The translations under genes were made by a program, and so were the position numbers. A model generated the notes under the pieces. The model ran no database searches. It was given only the letters and a program-made list of their open reading frames with translations, and was not told where the DNA came from. DNA of 11,023 nt. Origin: Pseudomonadota bacterium. Lineage in GTDB: Bacteria; Pseudomonadota; Alphaproteobacteria; Rhizobiales; Rhizobiaceae. Each line of letters opens with the position of its first letter. The first letter of the stretch is position 1. Below are positions 1 to 6,338 of this stretch, piece after piece. The DNA lies in the NCBI GenBank assembly GCA_023428515.1, contig JAEYXI010000215.1, forward strand, positions 1 through 11,023. The letters run 5' to 3'.

Positions 1-287
1 GAAATATGGTGGAGAACGCGCCGCTCTACGGCATCAAGATCGGCTGGGGTCCGTACATGCGCAATGTGGTGGCGACCGGCAATGTCATCCGCAAGGCCAG
101 TACGGGCATCGCCGTCACGGTGGTCGAGGGCGCCGGGCCAGCCGTGATCTCCGACAATGTAATTTCCGAGACGCCCAAGGGCGCGATCCTGGGCTACCGC
201 TGGTCGGACGCGGTCACCGCCGACATGGCGCTGCACGGCAACCCCGGTTACACGAACCTCACGGTCGAGCGAAATCACGCCGGCTGA
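1..287 (+). CDS. 3' end of a probable TIGR03808-type beta-helix secreted protein (partial)
   Basis: Only the C-terminal 95 or so residues are present; the frame is open to the left edge and stops with TGA at 285-287. The visible part has the rhythm of a right-handed parallel beta-helix, with repeated short strands ending in Asn-Val-Ile turns (GNVIRKAS, DNVISETP) and a closing TVERN segment. Tail features such as GYRWSDAVTADMA followed by a Tyr-x-Asn-Leu-x-Val-Glu-Arg-Asn pattern resemble, from memory, the end of the rhizobial family TIGR03808, twin-arginine-exported proteins of unknown function with parallel beta-helix repeats. The Tat signal would lie outside the window, so export cannot be confirmed. 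The gene converges on the asparaginase gene with one base between the stop codons, leaving no room for a terminator. Another pectate-lyase-like beta-helix protein is the main alternative. Confidence 0.72.
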   Translation, partial: NMVENAPLYGIKIGWGPYMRNVVATGNVIRKASTGIAVTVVEGAGPAVISDNVISETPKGAILGYRWSDAVTADMALHGNPGYTNLTVERNHAG

Positions 288-288
288 T

Positions 289-1296
289 CTATAGGGTCAA
301 GGCTTCCGTCGGCCGCACCTGGCCGACCGGCACGCCCTTGCGGCTCGGTATGGACGGTCGCGCCAATTCGTCGAGCTTGGCCGAAAGCGGCTCGTCCGAT
401 TTCAGCAGCTTCGCCAGCACGGCCGCCACCATCGCCTCCGCGGCGCGGCTGGCGCCGTCATCGCATTTCAGCGCGATGCCGAGCCCCAGTTCCGGCACTG
501 CCGCACAATAGACGCCTTCCGCGCCTGTCTTGACGAAGATGCGTCCGGGCGCCGCCTGCATCAGCGACCGGTCAGCCACGTCGGACCCGGAAACGAAGAA
601 GGGCTCGGCCATGCATGCGGAGAACAATCGCTTCGCCGCCTTCGCCCGATTGGCCGACAGCCGCTCACCCGTCGCCATCCTGGCGAAACCGAGCGCGAGG
701 TTGCTGATCGGGATCGCGTAGGTCGGGATCGAACAGCCGTCGACCGCGCTGTTCCCGGCGTCGTGCTGCGCACCGGTCACATCCTCCATCGTCTCGCGGA
801 TCGTCGCCTGAAAGGGGTGCTCGAACGCGACATAGCCGCGATGCGCCAAGCCGATATGCTGGCACGTGCAGAGGAAGCCCGAGTGCTTCCCGGAACAATT
901 GTTGTGGAGCGCTGTCGGCGACTGCCCCGAATGGGCAAGCGCCTCTGTCGCATCGTGGTTTGTCGGCCAATGGGCGCCGCATTCCAGCGCGCCTTCATCA
1001 AAGCCGGCACTGGCGAGCATCGACTGCGCAAGCTCGACATGCGCGGGTTCGCCCCTGTGCGAGGCGCAGGCAAGCGCCAGTTCCCTGTCGCCGAAGCCAA
1101 GGGCATCGGCCGTTCCGCTTTCGACCAGGGGCAGCGCCTGGATCGCCTTCACCGCAGAGCGCGGGAAGACCGGCCGCGAGACGTCGCCGATCTCCAGCAA
1201 TGCCTTGCCGGCGGCATCGCAGGCCGAGACGGCACCGCGATGCGCGCTCTCGATGTGTTGACCGCGCAGGACTTCCACCAGAACGGGATTGGACAT
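289..1296 (-). CDS. Asparaginase, Rhizobium etli zinc-dependent type (Asparaginase_II family)
   Basis: Predicted 335-residue L-asparaginase, hydrolysing asparagine to aspartate and ammonia, of the R. etli class (PF06089), which is unrelated to the E. coli enzymes. The residues known from the R. etli ReAV structure are present one position earlier: the Ser-Lys pair S47-K50 (FPRSAVK), S79 (CASHRG), and the zinc-site residues C134 and K137 (NNCSGKHSG) and C188 (DGCSIP). K256 in VKTGAEG probably completes the second Ser-Lys pair. No signal peptide is seen, so it is likely cytoplasmic. The ATG at 1296 is chosen because the family N-terminus (NPVLVEVLRG) begins there and an AGGTGG Shine-Dalgarno sequence lies 4 bases upstream; the frame is open 96 codons further, but that stretch would run antisense into the next gene. 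It is transcribed divergently from the DUF3750 gene, with 66 bp between them. It is shorter than the 367-residue ReAV protein, mainly in the C-terminal half. Confidence 0.93.
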   Translation of the reverse strand: MSNPVLVEVLRGQHIESAHRGAVSACDAAGKALLEIGDVSRPVFPRSAVKAIQALPLVESGTADALGFGDRELALACASHRGEPAHVELAQSMLASAGFDEGALECGAHWPTNHDATEALAHSGQSPTALHNNCSGKHSGFLCTCQHIGLAHRGYVAFEHPFQATIRETMEDVTGAQHDAGNSAVDGCSIPTYAIPISNLALGFARMATGERLSANRAKAAKRLFSACMAEPFFVSGSDVADRSLMQAAPGRIFVKTGAEGVYCAAVPELGLGIALKCDDGASRAAEAMVAAVLAKLLKSDEPLSAKLDELARPSIPSRKGVPVGQVRPTEALTL

Positions 1297-1351
1297 AATT
1301 CCACCTGAAATGCCGGGCGCCTTGAGCCTTACCGGCGACAGATGATTAGGC

Positions 1352-1357
1352 AAGGGG
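1352..1357 (+). promoter_or_regulatory. Shine-Dalgarno site deciding the DUF3750 gene start
   Basis: AAGGGG lies 5 bases before the ATG at 1363. The in-frame ATG at 1342 has no purine-rich site before it and would put seven polar residues ahead of the signal peptide, so 1363 is preferred. Confidence 0.7.
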
Positions 1358-1362
1358 TCCCC

Positions 1363-2103
1363 ATGCGCTTGGTCAAAAACTTTGCTTTGGCCATCCTGCT
1401 GATTTTCGTGATGCCGGCACTTGCAACGGCGGGCTGGTGGAGCGCGCAGGATCATCCGGGCTCTTGGAGCAGCGCGGATTGGTCCTCGTCGGGCATCCTG
1501 CCGCGCGCACCGACAAAGGACGAGGCTGCCATCTATGTGCTCGCCGCCCGCACCGGCGGCTTCAAGGGCGCCTTCTCCCTGCATAGCTGGCTCGTGGTCA
1601 AGAAGCCGGGATCAAGCAGCTACGACCGCTACGACAAGGTCGGCTGGGGCTCGCCGATTCGGCACAATGCCTACGCCGCAGACGGCCGCTGGTACTCCAA
1701 CGCACCCGAGATCGTGGCCTCGGCCACCGGCTCCGAGGCTGCACGGCTGATCCCTGCCGTCGAGCAGGCGATTGCCGATTACCGCTACTCGAACCGCGGT
1801 GACTACCGCATCTGGCCCGGACCGAACTCCAACAGCTTCGTCGCCCACGTTCTGCGCGGCGTGCCCGATCTCGGCGTCATCCTGCCGCCGAACGCGACAG
1901 GCCGCGACTACGCTCCGGGCCTGCTGGCGGTGGACCTGTCTCCGGACTGGCGCGACATACACGTCACGTTGGGCGGCGTATTCGGCTTTGCGGCGGGCGT
2001 GCGAAGCGGCATCGAACTCCACTTCGCAGGCCTTGTCGCCGGCCTCGACTTCGCGTCTCCGGCAATCAAGATTCCTGCCTACGGTACTGTCCGCCTCTTC
2101 TGA
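1363..2103 (+). CDS. Secreted DUF3750-family protein
   Basis: Predicted 246-residue protein of unknown function that I place in DUF3750 (PF12570). It starts with a clear Sec signal peptide: MRLVKN, a hydrophobic stretch at about 7-21, and a likely cut after ALATA (residue 23), so the mature protein should be periplasmic or outer-membrane facing. The mature N-terminus is tryptophan-rich (W25, W26, W35, W40). Conserved-looking blocks are the Ala-Arg stretch at 61-63, FSLHSWLVVK at 71-80, RYDKVGW at 89-95, DGRWY at 107-111, WPGPNSNSF at 151-159, and the LPPNATGRDY block at 174-183. No lipobox or transmembrane segment after the signal is visible. The gene stands alone, divergent from the asparaginase gene and convergent with the small exported protein at 2127. 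No biochemical role is known to me for this family; a possible fold relationship is discussed under findings. Confidence 0.82.
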   Translation: MRLVKNFALAILLIFVMPALATAGWWSAQDHPGSWSSADWSSSGILPRAPTKDEAAIYVLAARTGGFKGAFSLHSWLVVKKPGSSSYDRYDKVGWGSPIRHNAYAADGRWYSNAPEIVASATGSEAARLIPAVEQAIADYRYSNRGDYRIWPGPNSNSFVAHVLRGVPDLGVILPPNATGRDYAPGLLAVDLSPDWRDIHVTLGGVFGFAAGVRSGIELHFAGLVAGLDFASPAIKIPAYGTVRLF

Positions 2104-2107
2104 GCAA

Positions 2108-2119
2108 AGCAGGCCTGCT
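2108..2119. repeat. 12-bp perfect palindrome between convergent genes
   Basis: AGCAGGCCTGCT is its own reverse complement and sits in the 23-bp gap between the convergent genes ending at 2103 and 2127. It could fold as a 4-bp stem with a GGCC loop on either strand, but it has no T-run, so it is at best a weak bidirectional transcription stop. It may be chance. Confidence 0.25.
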
Positions 2120-2126
2120 GCAACGC

Positions 2127-2624
2127 TTATTGATCGAAGGCTTCGAACAGGACCTTGCGCAATCCCTGGTCCGGCACGCCGTTCGCGACATTGGCGAAGA
2201 GGATGTCATCCACCAACAGCCTGTCGCCCTCCGTCACGAGCTTGAGCCTGTCGGTCCAGCTGGCATTCGGCGTATCGGGAAACAGGTAGTTCACCCCGAT
2301 CTCGGTGCGGCCCGACTTCTCGTCGACCTTGCCTGTCTCGCAGCCCTGCGCGACGTCGGGGAAGGATTGATACGGGATGCCGTCGCCGAAGGGCGGCTTC
2401 TCGTCGGGCGTAGCCTTGGCGATCACGTCGCTGCGCGCCTTGGCTTCCTCGATCACCTTGATAAGCGACGGCGTCAGCAGCGCGAGCGTTGCCGCCTCGT
2501 CGTTGGCGAGCCTCGCCTTGCAGAAAGCCTCGGCGACCATCGCCGGGTCGTCTGCTGCCAGGGCACTGCCCGCAATTGGCATGGCTGAGGCGAGCAACAG
2601 CCCCGTCACAACGGCAAATCGCAT
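2127..2624 (-). CDS. Small exported protein, possibly NTF2-like
   Basis: Predicted 165-residue protein with a Sec signal peptide (MRFAVVTGLLLASAMPIAG, likely cut after SALA at residue 23), so probably periplasmic. I do not recognise a named family with certainty. The mature part opens with an alpha-helical stretch (AEAFCKARLANDEAATLALL), has a glycine/proline-rich middle, and ends with strands reading WTDRLKLV and RLLVDDILF. That helix-then-sheet layout resembles small NTF2-like or DUF3828-like proteins, but this is an inference from pattern only. Two cysteines (C35 and C95) remain in the mature chain and could form a disulfide. GGAG lies 6 bases before the ATG. The gene starts 26 bp after the SDR gene ends, on the same strand, so it is probably the last gene of the thiolase-SDR unit, although export of its product suggests a different job. 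Confidence 0.78.
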   Translation of the reverse strand: MRFAVVTGLLLASAMPIAGSALAADDPAMVAEAFCKARLANDEAATLALLTPSLIKVIEEAKARSDVIAKATPDEKPPFGDGIPYQSFPDVAQGCETGKVDEKSGRTEIGVNYLFPDTPNASWTDRLKLVTEGDRLLVDDILFANVANGVPDQGLRKVLFEAFDQ

Positions 2625-2650
2625 CGGTTTCTCCTAGATGGCCGCGCTTC

Positions 2651-3388
2651 CTAACCGAGTATTCCGGCAGAAAGAAAGCCGCCATCGACCGACAGCGTGT
2701 GGCCGTTGATGAAGCTCGCCTCCGGCGACAGCAGGAAGGCGACAGCCGCCGCGACCTCGTCCGGCTCGCCGTAACGGCCTTGCGGGATCTGGCGCACCCA
2801 GAGCCGCCTTTCGTCGGGGCCGTGCAGCTTCGACACCATGGGGGTCTCGATCGGCCCCGGCGCGACGCAGTTCACCCGGACGTTGCGGCTGCCGAACTCG
2901 AGCGCCAGCACCTCCGACATCAGCTTCAGCCCGGCCTTCGAAGCGCCGTAGGCAACGCGACCACGATTGGCGCGGAGGCCGGAAACAGACGCCATATTGA
3001 CGATCGATAGCGATGCGCCCATCCGCTCAAGCGCGGCACGCGCGGCAATGAAGGAGCCGACGAGATTAACGTCGAGGATTTCGCGGAAGAGCTCGGCGCT
3101 CGTCTCATCCGCCGGCAGGTCGCGCACGATCCCTGCGGAATTGACCAGCCCGCCGACCAGACCCAGCCGGTCGACGATCTCGTCGAAAGCCGCACCGAGC
3201 TCATCCTCGTCGGTGACGTCGGCCTCCAGGAAGATCGCGTTCTCGTCGGCGAAGGCGCCTTCGGCAGAAGCCAGCGCGTCGGCATCCGCATCGACCACCG
3301 CCACGGGCCAGCCGTCGTCGAGCAGCCGTTTGACAACGGCCATGCCGATCCCGGACGCCCCTCCCGTAACGATCGCCGGATGTTTCAT
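2651..3388 (-). CDS. SDR-family NAD(P)-dependent dehydrogenase
   Basis: Predicted 245-residue classical short-chain dehydrogenase/reductase, cytoplasmic, normal length. The cofactor motif TGGASGIG is at 8-15, the NNAG-equivalent reads NSAG at 83-86, and the catalytic tetrad is N108, S134, Y147 and K151 (YGASK). PG of CVAPGPIETPM and the C-terminal NGHTLSVDGGF are also typical. An aspartate (D33) at the end of the second strand favours NAD(H) over NADP(H). The substrate is not evident; sequence style is that of FabG-like or 3-hydroxyacyl dehydrogenases. Its ATG overlaps the thiolase stop codon as ATGA (3385-3388), indicating translational coupling, and AAGGA lies 4 bases upstream. Pairing with a thiolase suggests a hydroxyacyl/ketoacyl-CoA substrate, the usual step before thiolysis, but this is inference from context only. 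Confidence 0.92.
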   Translation of the reverse strand: MKHPAIVTGGASGIGMAVVKRLLDDGWPVAVVDADADALASAEGAFADENAIFLEADVTDEDELGAAFDEIVDRLGLVGGLVNSAGIVRDLPADETSAELFREILDVNLVGSFIAARAALERMGASLSIVNMASVSGLRANRGRVAYGASKAGLKLMSEVLALEFGSRNVRVNCVAPGPIETPMVSKLHGPDERRLWVRQIPQGRYGEPDEVAAAVAFLLSPEASFINGHTLSVDGGFLSAGILG

Positions 3389-4551
3389 CTGATCCTTTCG
3401 AGGATCGAGACGTAATTGGCGACCGCTGCGCCGCCCATGTTGAAGATGCCGCCGAGCGTGGCATTGGGGACCTGTATGCCTTCCGCCTCCCCCATGAGCT
3501 GCATGGCCGTCAGCACATGCATAGACACGCCGGTCGCGCCGATCGGGTGTCCCTTGGATTTCAGGCCGCCTGAGGGATTTACCGGCAGGCGGCCGCCCAT
3601 GGCCGTCTGGCCTTCGAGCACCACGCGTCCGCCCTCACCGTGTTTTGCCAGTCCCATCGCCTCATATTCGATGAGTTCCGCGATGGTGAAGCAGTCATGC
3701 GTCTCGACGAAGGAGAGATCGTCGATCTTCGCGCCTGCCTTGTCCAATGCGCGCGACCACGCCTCGGCACAGCCTTCGAAAAGCAGGATGTCGCGCTTCG
3801 ACATGGGTAGGAAATCCTGCACGTGCTCGTTGGCGCGGAAGCCGATTGCGCGCTGCATCGTGGCCGCATGTTCGCCCTCGGCAAGCACGAGCGCCGCAGC
3901 ACCGTCCGACACCGGCGAGCAGTCTGTCCGCTTCAGCGGTCCGGCCACGAAGGGGTTCTTGTCGCTTTCCTGCCGGCAGAAATCGAAGCCAAGATCCTTG
4001 CGCAACTGCGCATAGGGGTTGCCGACGCCGTTCCGGTGGTTCTTGGCCGCAATTGTCGCCAGGGCATCCGACTGGTCGCCATAGCGCTGGAAATAGGCCT
4101 GCGCGATCTTGCCGAAGACGCCGGCGAAACCGGCGGGCGTGTCGCCATCTTCAGGCAGATAAGATGCCTTCAGCAGATTCTTACCGACCTCCGGGCCTGG
4201 CGTCGTCGTCATCTGCTCGGCGCCGACCACCAGCACGATGCGAGCGGCGCCCGCATCGATTGCGTGGATTCCTTGCCGCACTGCCGCGGAGCCGGTCGCG
4301 CCGGCATTCTCGCCGCGCGTCGCCGGCTTGAAGCGCAGCCGGTCGTCAGCCTGCAGTACCAGGCTTGCGGTGAAATCCTGCGACGAGAAGCCCGCGTTGA
4401 AATGGCCGAGCACGATCTCATCCACGTCTTCCGCGCCGATGCCGGCGTGTTCAAGCGCGTCCGCGGCCACCCTGGTGATCAGGCTTTCGAGCGTCTCGCC
4501 TTCCAGTTTACCGAAGCGCGAATGCGCCCAGCCGACGATGCAGGCAGTCAT
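3385..4551 (-). CDS. SCP2-type thiolase / acetyl-CoA acetyltransferase lacking the nucleophilic cysteine
   Basis: Predicted 388-residue thiolase-superfamily protein of the SCP2-thiolase-like kind. Such enzymes cleave or form 3-ketoacyl-CoA using a nucleophilic cysteine near residue 85-90, a His of a GHP motif and a second Cys from an HDCF motif. Here HDCF (285-288) and GHPIGATG (H335) are intact, and the C-terminal loop reads NMGGA with no Cys, as is normal for this subgroup. The nucleophile position, however, reads ENAGATG (81-87) with G84 where I expect ENACATG; the codon is GGC at 4300-4302. The frame is otherwise full length with no frameshift. The ATG at 4551 is chosen because GGAG lies 6 bases upstream; a GTG at 4584 sits directly on its only purine-rich site. 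It heads the operon with the SDR gene (4-bp overlap) and is divergent from betI. As written it should not perform normal thiolysis. Confidence 0.9.
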   Translation of the reverse strand: MTACIVGWAHSRFGKLEGETLESLITRVAADALEHAGIGAEDVDEIVLGHFNAGFSSQDFTASLVLQADDRLRFKPATRGENAGATGSAAVRQGIHAIDAGAARIVLVVGAEQMTTTPGPEVGKNLLKASYLPEDGDTPAGFAGVFGKIAQAYFQRYGDQSDALATIAAKNHRNGVGNPYAQLRKDLGFDFCRQESDKNPFVAGPLKRTDCSPVSDGAAALVLAEGEHAATMQRAIGFRANEHVQDFLPMSKRDILLFEGCAEAWSRALDKAGAKIDDLSFVETHDCFTIAELIEYEAMGLAKHGEGGRVVLEGQTAMGGRLPVNPSGGLKSKGHPIGATGVSMHVLTAMQLMGEAEGIQVPNATLGGIFNMGGAAVANYVSILERIR

Positions 4552-4666
4552 CTTCGTCTCCCGGCGCCGGGATGCTGGCGGCACCTCCCTTCAAAATGGA
4601 CGCGCAAGCATGGCTCGTAAAGGCCAGTGGCGGGCGCAAAGCTCACAATGCCTGCCGGAATTTTTG

Positions 4667-4686
4667 TTGATTGACCAGTCAATAAA
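4667..4686. promoter_or_regulatory. Predicted BetI operator (inverted repeat)
   Basis: The core ATTGAC-CA-GTCAAT (4670-4683) is a perfect inverted repeat with a 2-bp centre. Extending to 9-bp arms gives TTGATTGAC and GTCAATAAA, which pair at all but one position. It lies in an AT-rich patch 29 bp before the betI start, where a TetR-type repressor would block its own promoter. The ATTGA/TCAAT arms resemble BetI sites of other proteobacteria as I remember them. BetI repression is relieved by choline in E. coli; the same is inferred here. Confidence 0.72.
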
Positions 4687-4695
4687 AAATACTTT
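4667..4695 (+). promoter_or_regulatory. Candidate sigma-70 promoter for betI
   Basis: TTGATT at 4667-4672 as a -35 element and TACTTT at 4690-4695 as a -10 element are 17 bp apart and overlap the operator. Both match the consensus only partly, so this is a weak call supported mainly by its position. Confidence 0.35.
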
Positions 4696-4714
4696 GCAAA
4701 GCTGGGAGGCCGAT

Positions 4715-5326
4715 ATGCCCAAAGTCGGAATGGAACCGCTGCGCCGCAGGGCGCTGATCGACGCGACGATCTCGGCGATCGGCGGGCGCGGCTCGCTCGA
4801 CGTCACAATGTCCGAGATTGCGGGCCGGGCCGGCGTTTCGTCGGCGCTGGCGCATCACTATTTCGGCGCCAAGGACGAGCTACTGCAGGCAACGATGCGG
4901 CACCTGCTCACGGAGCTCAACGCCGACGCACGACATGCGCTCGCCGTTGCCGGCACCCCCCGGGAACGCGTCTCGGCCGTCATTGCGGTGAACTTCTCCG
5001 ACAAGCAGTTCCAGCCGGAAACCATCGCCGCCTGGCTCGCCTTCTATGTCGAGGCACAAAAGTCCACGGCGCTGCGGCGGCTGCTGCGCATCTATGCGCG
5101 CCGGCTCCACTCCAACCTGATGAGCGGGCTCACTGGCCTCATGCCGCGCACAATCGCCGACCAGACCGCCGAAGGTATCGCGGCGCTCATCGACGGCCTC
5201 TACATCCGGCGCGCGCTGAAAGACGGCACGCCGAACGCCGCGAGCGCCGTCGCGCTCGCCGAAGACTATCTCGAAACCAGGCTGTCCGGCTTCCGCGGCA
5301 GCAAACATGCCCTTGGAGGCCAATAG
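4715..5326 (+). CDS. betI: Choline-responsive TetR-family repressor BetI
   Basis: Predicted 203-residue transcriptional repressor of choline-to-betaine genes. It closely follows E. coli BetI (195 residues): the start [19 protein letters not shown], a TetR helix-turn-helix at about 31-50 ([20 protein letters not shown]), then [10 protein letters not shown], a WLAFYVEAQ block near the middle, and [13 protein letters not shown] in the ligand-binding C-terminal domain. The ATG at 4715 is preferred because GGGAGG lies 5 bases upstream and homology starts exactly there; the same frame is open far to the left without a start signal. It leads a plus-strand unit with the dehydratase gene, betA and betB, and a matching inverted repeat sits just ahead of it, so autoregulation is likely. 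In the best-studied cases choline binding reduces repression. Identification as BetI rather than another TetR regulator is supported by both sequence and the betAB genes downstream. Confidence 0.95.
   Translation: MPKVGMEPLRRRALIDATISAIGGRGSLDVTMSEIAGRAGVSSALAHHYFGAKDELLQATMRHLLTELNADARHALAVAGTPRERVSAVIAVNFSDKQFQPETIAAWLAFYVEAQKSTALRRLLRIYARRLHSNLMSGLTGLMPRTIADQTAEGIAALIDGLYIRRALKDGTPNAASAVALAEDYLETRLSGFRGSKHALGGQ
5315..5319 (+). promoter_or_regulatory. Shine-Dalgarno site deciding the dehydratase gene start
   Basis: GGAGG lies inside the end of betI, 8 bases before the ATG at 5328. The alternative in-frame ATG at 5307 precedes this site and would overlap betI by 20 bp, so 5328 is preferred. 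Confidence 0.7.
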
Positions 5327-5327
5327 C

Positions 5328-6338
5328 ATGTCCCTCACACCGTCCATCGTCGTTCCCACCCTCGACCATCTGAAGCGCGCCTATGCCGTCACCTCGCAGG
5401 CCACGCAGGTCACGCCGCTGCTGGAGTCCGCCGCCCTGGCGCGTCAGACGGGCGCAGCGCGCGTTTTCGTCAAGCCTGAAGCGCTGCAATGGGCGGGCTC
5501 GTTCAAGGTTCGCGGCGCCTATTGGCGGCTAAAGCAGCTTTCGCCTGAGGAAGCCAAGCGCGGCGTGGTCGCCTATTCCTCCGGCAATTTCGCGCAGGGG
5601 CTTGCCGCTGCCGGCCAGGCGCTCGGCATCCCTGTCACCATCGTCATGCCGATCGATGCGCCCGCCGCCAAGCGCGAGGCTACTGCAGGCTACGGCGCGA
5701 CCGTGGTGCTCACCGACCATGGCGAGCGCGCCCGCGAGGAAGTGGCCTCCGAGCGTGCGCGGCAGATCGCCAAGGAGGACGGGCTCGTCCTGCTCCATCC
5801 CTTCGATGATCCCGAAATCGTTGCCGGCCAGGCCGGCGTCGGGCTCGAGACGCTCGACCAGCTTGCGGCCAAAGGCGTGCAGGCCGATATCCTCTTCTGC
5901 CCGGTCGGGGGCGGCGGGCTGATCGGCGGCGTCGCGCTGGCTTTCCACTATCTTTCGCCGAAGACCGAACTGATCGCCGTCGAGCCGGAAGGCTTCAACG
6001 GCATGGGCACCTCGCTTGCCCGCCATCAGATCGAGACCATGCCGCTCGGCCAGAAATCAATCTGCGACGGGCTGATGGCGCGCCGGCCGGGCGAAGCGCC
6101 TTTTGCCGCGGTCAAGCAGACCGGCCTGCGCGGCGTCACTGTTGACGATCCTTCGGTGCGCAAGGCGATGAAGACGGCCTTCGAGCGCCTCAAAGTCGCT
6201 CTCGAACCCTCGGGGGCCGCCTCGCTCGCGGCTGTCCTCGCCGGCAAGGCTGACGTCAAGGGCAAGACCGTCCTCGTCGTCGCCAGCGGCGGCAACGTCG
6301 CGCTCACCGATTTCATGAAACATGTCGAAAATGCTTGA
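5328..6338 (+). CDS. PLP-dependent threonine/serine dehydratase-like enzyme
   Basis: Predicted 336-residue fold-type II PLP enzyme related to catabolic threonine/serine dehydratases, serine racemase and EutB. The PLP-binding lysine is K60 in GSFKVRG, the substrate loop is SSGNFAQG (84-91), the phosphate-binding glycine run is GGGGLIGG (194-201), and a C-terminal SGGNVAL closes the site. There is no C-terminal ACT regulatory domain, as expected of catabolic rather than isoleucine-biosynthetic forms. Such enzymes deaminate serine to pyruvate or threonine to 2-oxobutyrate; specificity cannot be read from sequence. The gene begins 2 bases past the betI stop and its end overlaps betA by 17 bp, so it belongs to the bet operon. 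Since betaine catabolism yields glycine and then serine, a serine dehydratase role would fit, but this is inference. Serine racemase or hydroxyectoine-type dehydratase activity are alternatives. Confidence 0.88.
   Translation: MSLTPSIVVPTLDHLKRAYAVTSQATQVTPLLESAALARQTGAARVFVKPEALQWAGSFKVRGAYWRLKQLSPEEAKRGVVAYSSGNFAQGLAAAGQALGIPVTIVMPIDAPAAKREATAGYGATVVLTDHGERAREEVASERARQIAKEDGLVLLHPFDDPEIVAGQAGVGLETLDQLAAKGVQADILFCPVGGGGLIGGVALAFHYLSPKTELIAVEPEGFNGMGTSLARHQIETMPLGQKSICDGLMARRPGEAPFAAVKQTGLRGVTVDDPSVRKAMKTAFERLKVALEPSGAASLAAVLAGKADVKGKTVLVVASGGNVALTDFMKHVENA

Larger units (their letters stand above)
4552..4714. promoter_or_regulatory. Divergent promoter region between the thiolase unit and betI
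   Basis: This 163-bp gap is the longest non-coding stretch in the window. Its left two thirds are GC-rich like the genes, while 4660-4700 is strikingly AT-rich and holds the BetI-type operator. Because the thiolase and betI units diverge from it, it should contain promoters for both. An 8-bp direct repeat, GCAAAGCT, occurs at 4636-4643 and 4696-4703, on either side of the operator and 60 bp apart. The second copy overlaps a perfect 10-bp palindrome, CTTTGCAAAG, at 4692-4701. I could not find a convincing promoter for the thiolase side. Confidence 0.75.

Noticed and set aside
763..1308. 181-codon plus-strand open frame antisense to the asparaginase gene
   Set aside because: Arginine-rich translation without domain pattern, wholly opposite a gene with complete catalytic motifs; typical shadow frame in GC-rich DNA.
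1297..1362. Promoters for the divergent asparaginase and DUF3750 genes
   Set aside because: The 66-bp gap must hold control signals, but no -35/-10 pair stood out by eye on either strand.
1297..1584. A 96-codon upstream extension of the asparaginase reading frame
   Set aside because: It would run antisense through the signal peptide of the DUF3750 gene, has low-complexity arginine-rich composition, and family homology plus a ribosome site place the start at 1296.
2104..2126. Intrinsic terminator between the convergent genes at 2103 and 2127
   Set aside because: The palindrome lacks a T-run and its stem could be only 4 bp, so it is listed only as a repeat.
4552..4584. GTG start at 4584 for the thiolase, adding 11 residues
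   Set aside because: The only purine-rich site (GGGAGG) abuts the GTG with no spacer, whereas the ATG at 4551 has GGAG at a 6-base distance and fits the family N-terminus.
3823..4620. 265-codon plus-strand open frame antisense to the thiolase gene
   Set aside because: No recognisable motifs and it mirrors a full-length thiolase; explained by GC-rich third codon positions.
4238..4714. A 159-codon upstream extension of the betI frame
   Set aside because: It lies antisense to the thiolase, crosses the operator region, and BetI homology begins exactly at the ATG at 4715 behind a strong ribosome site.
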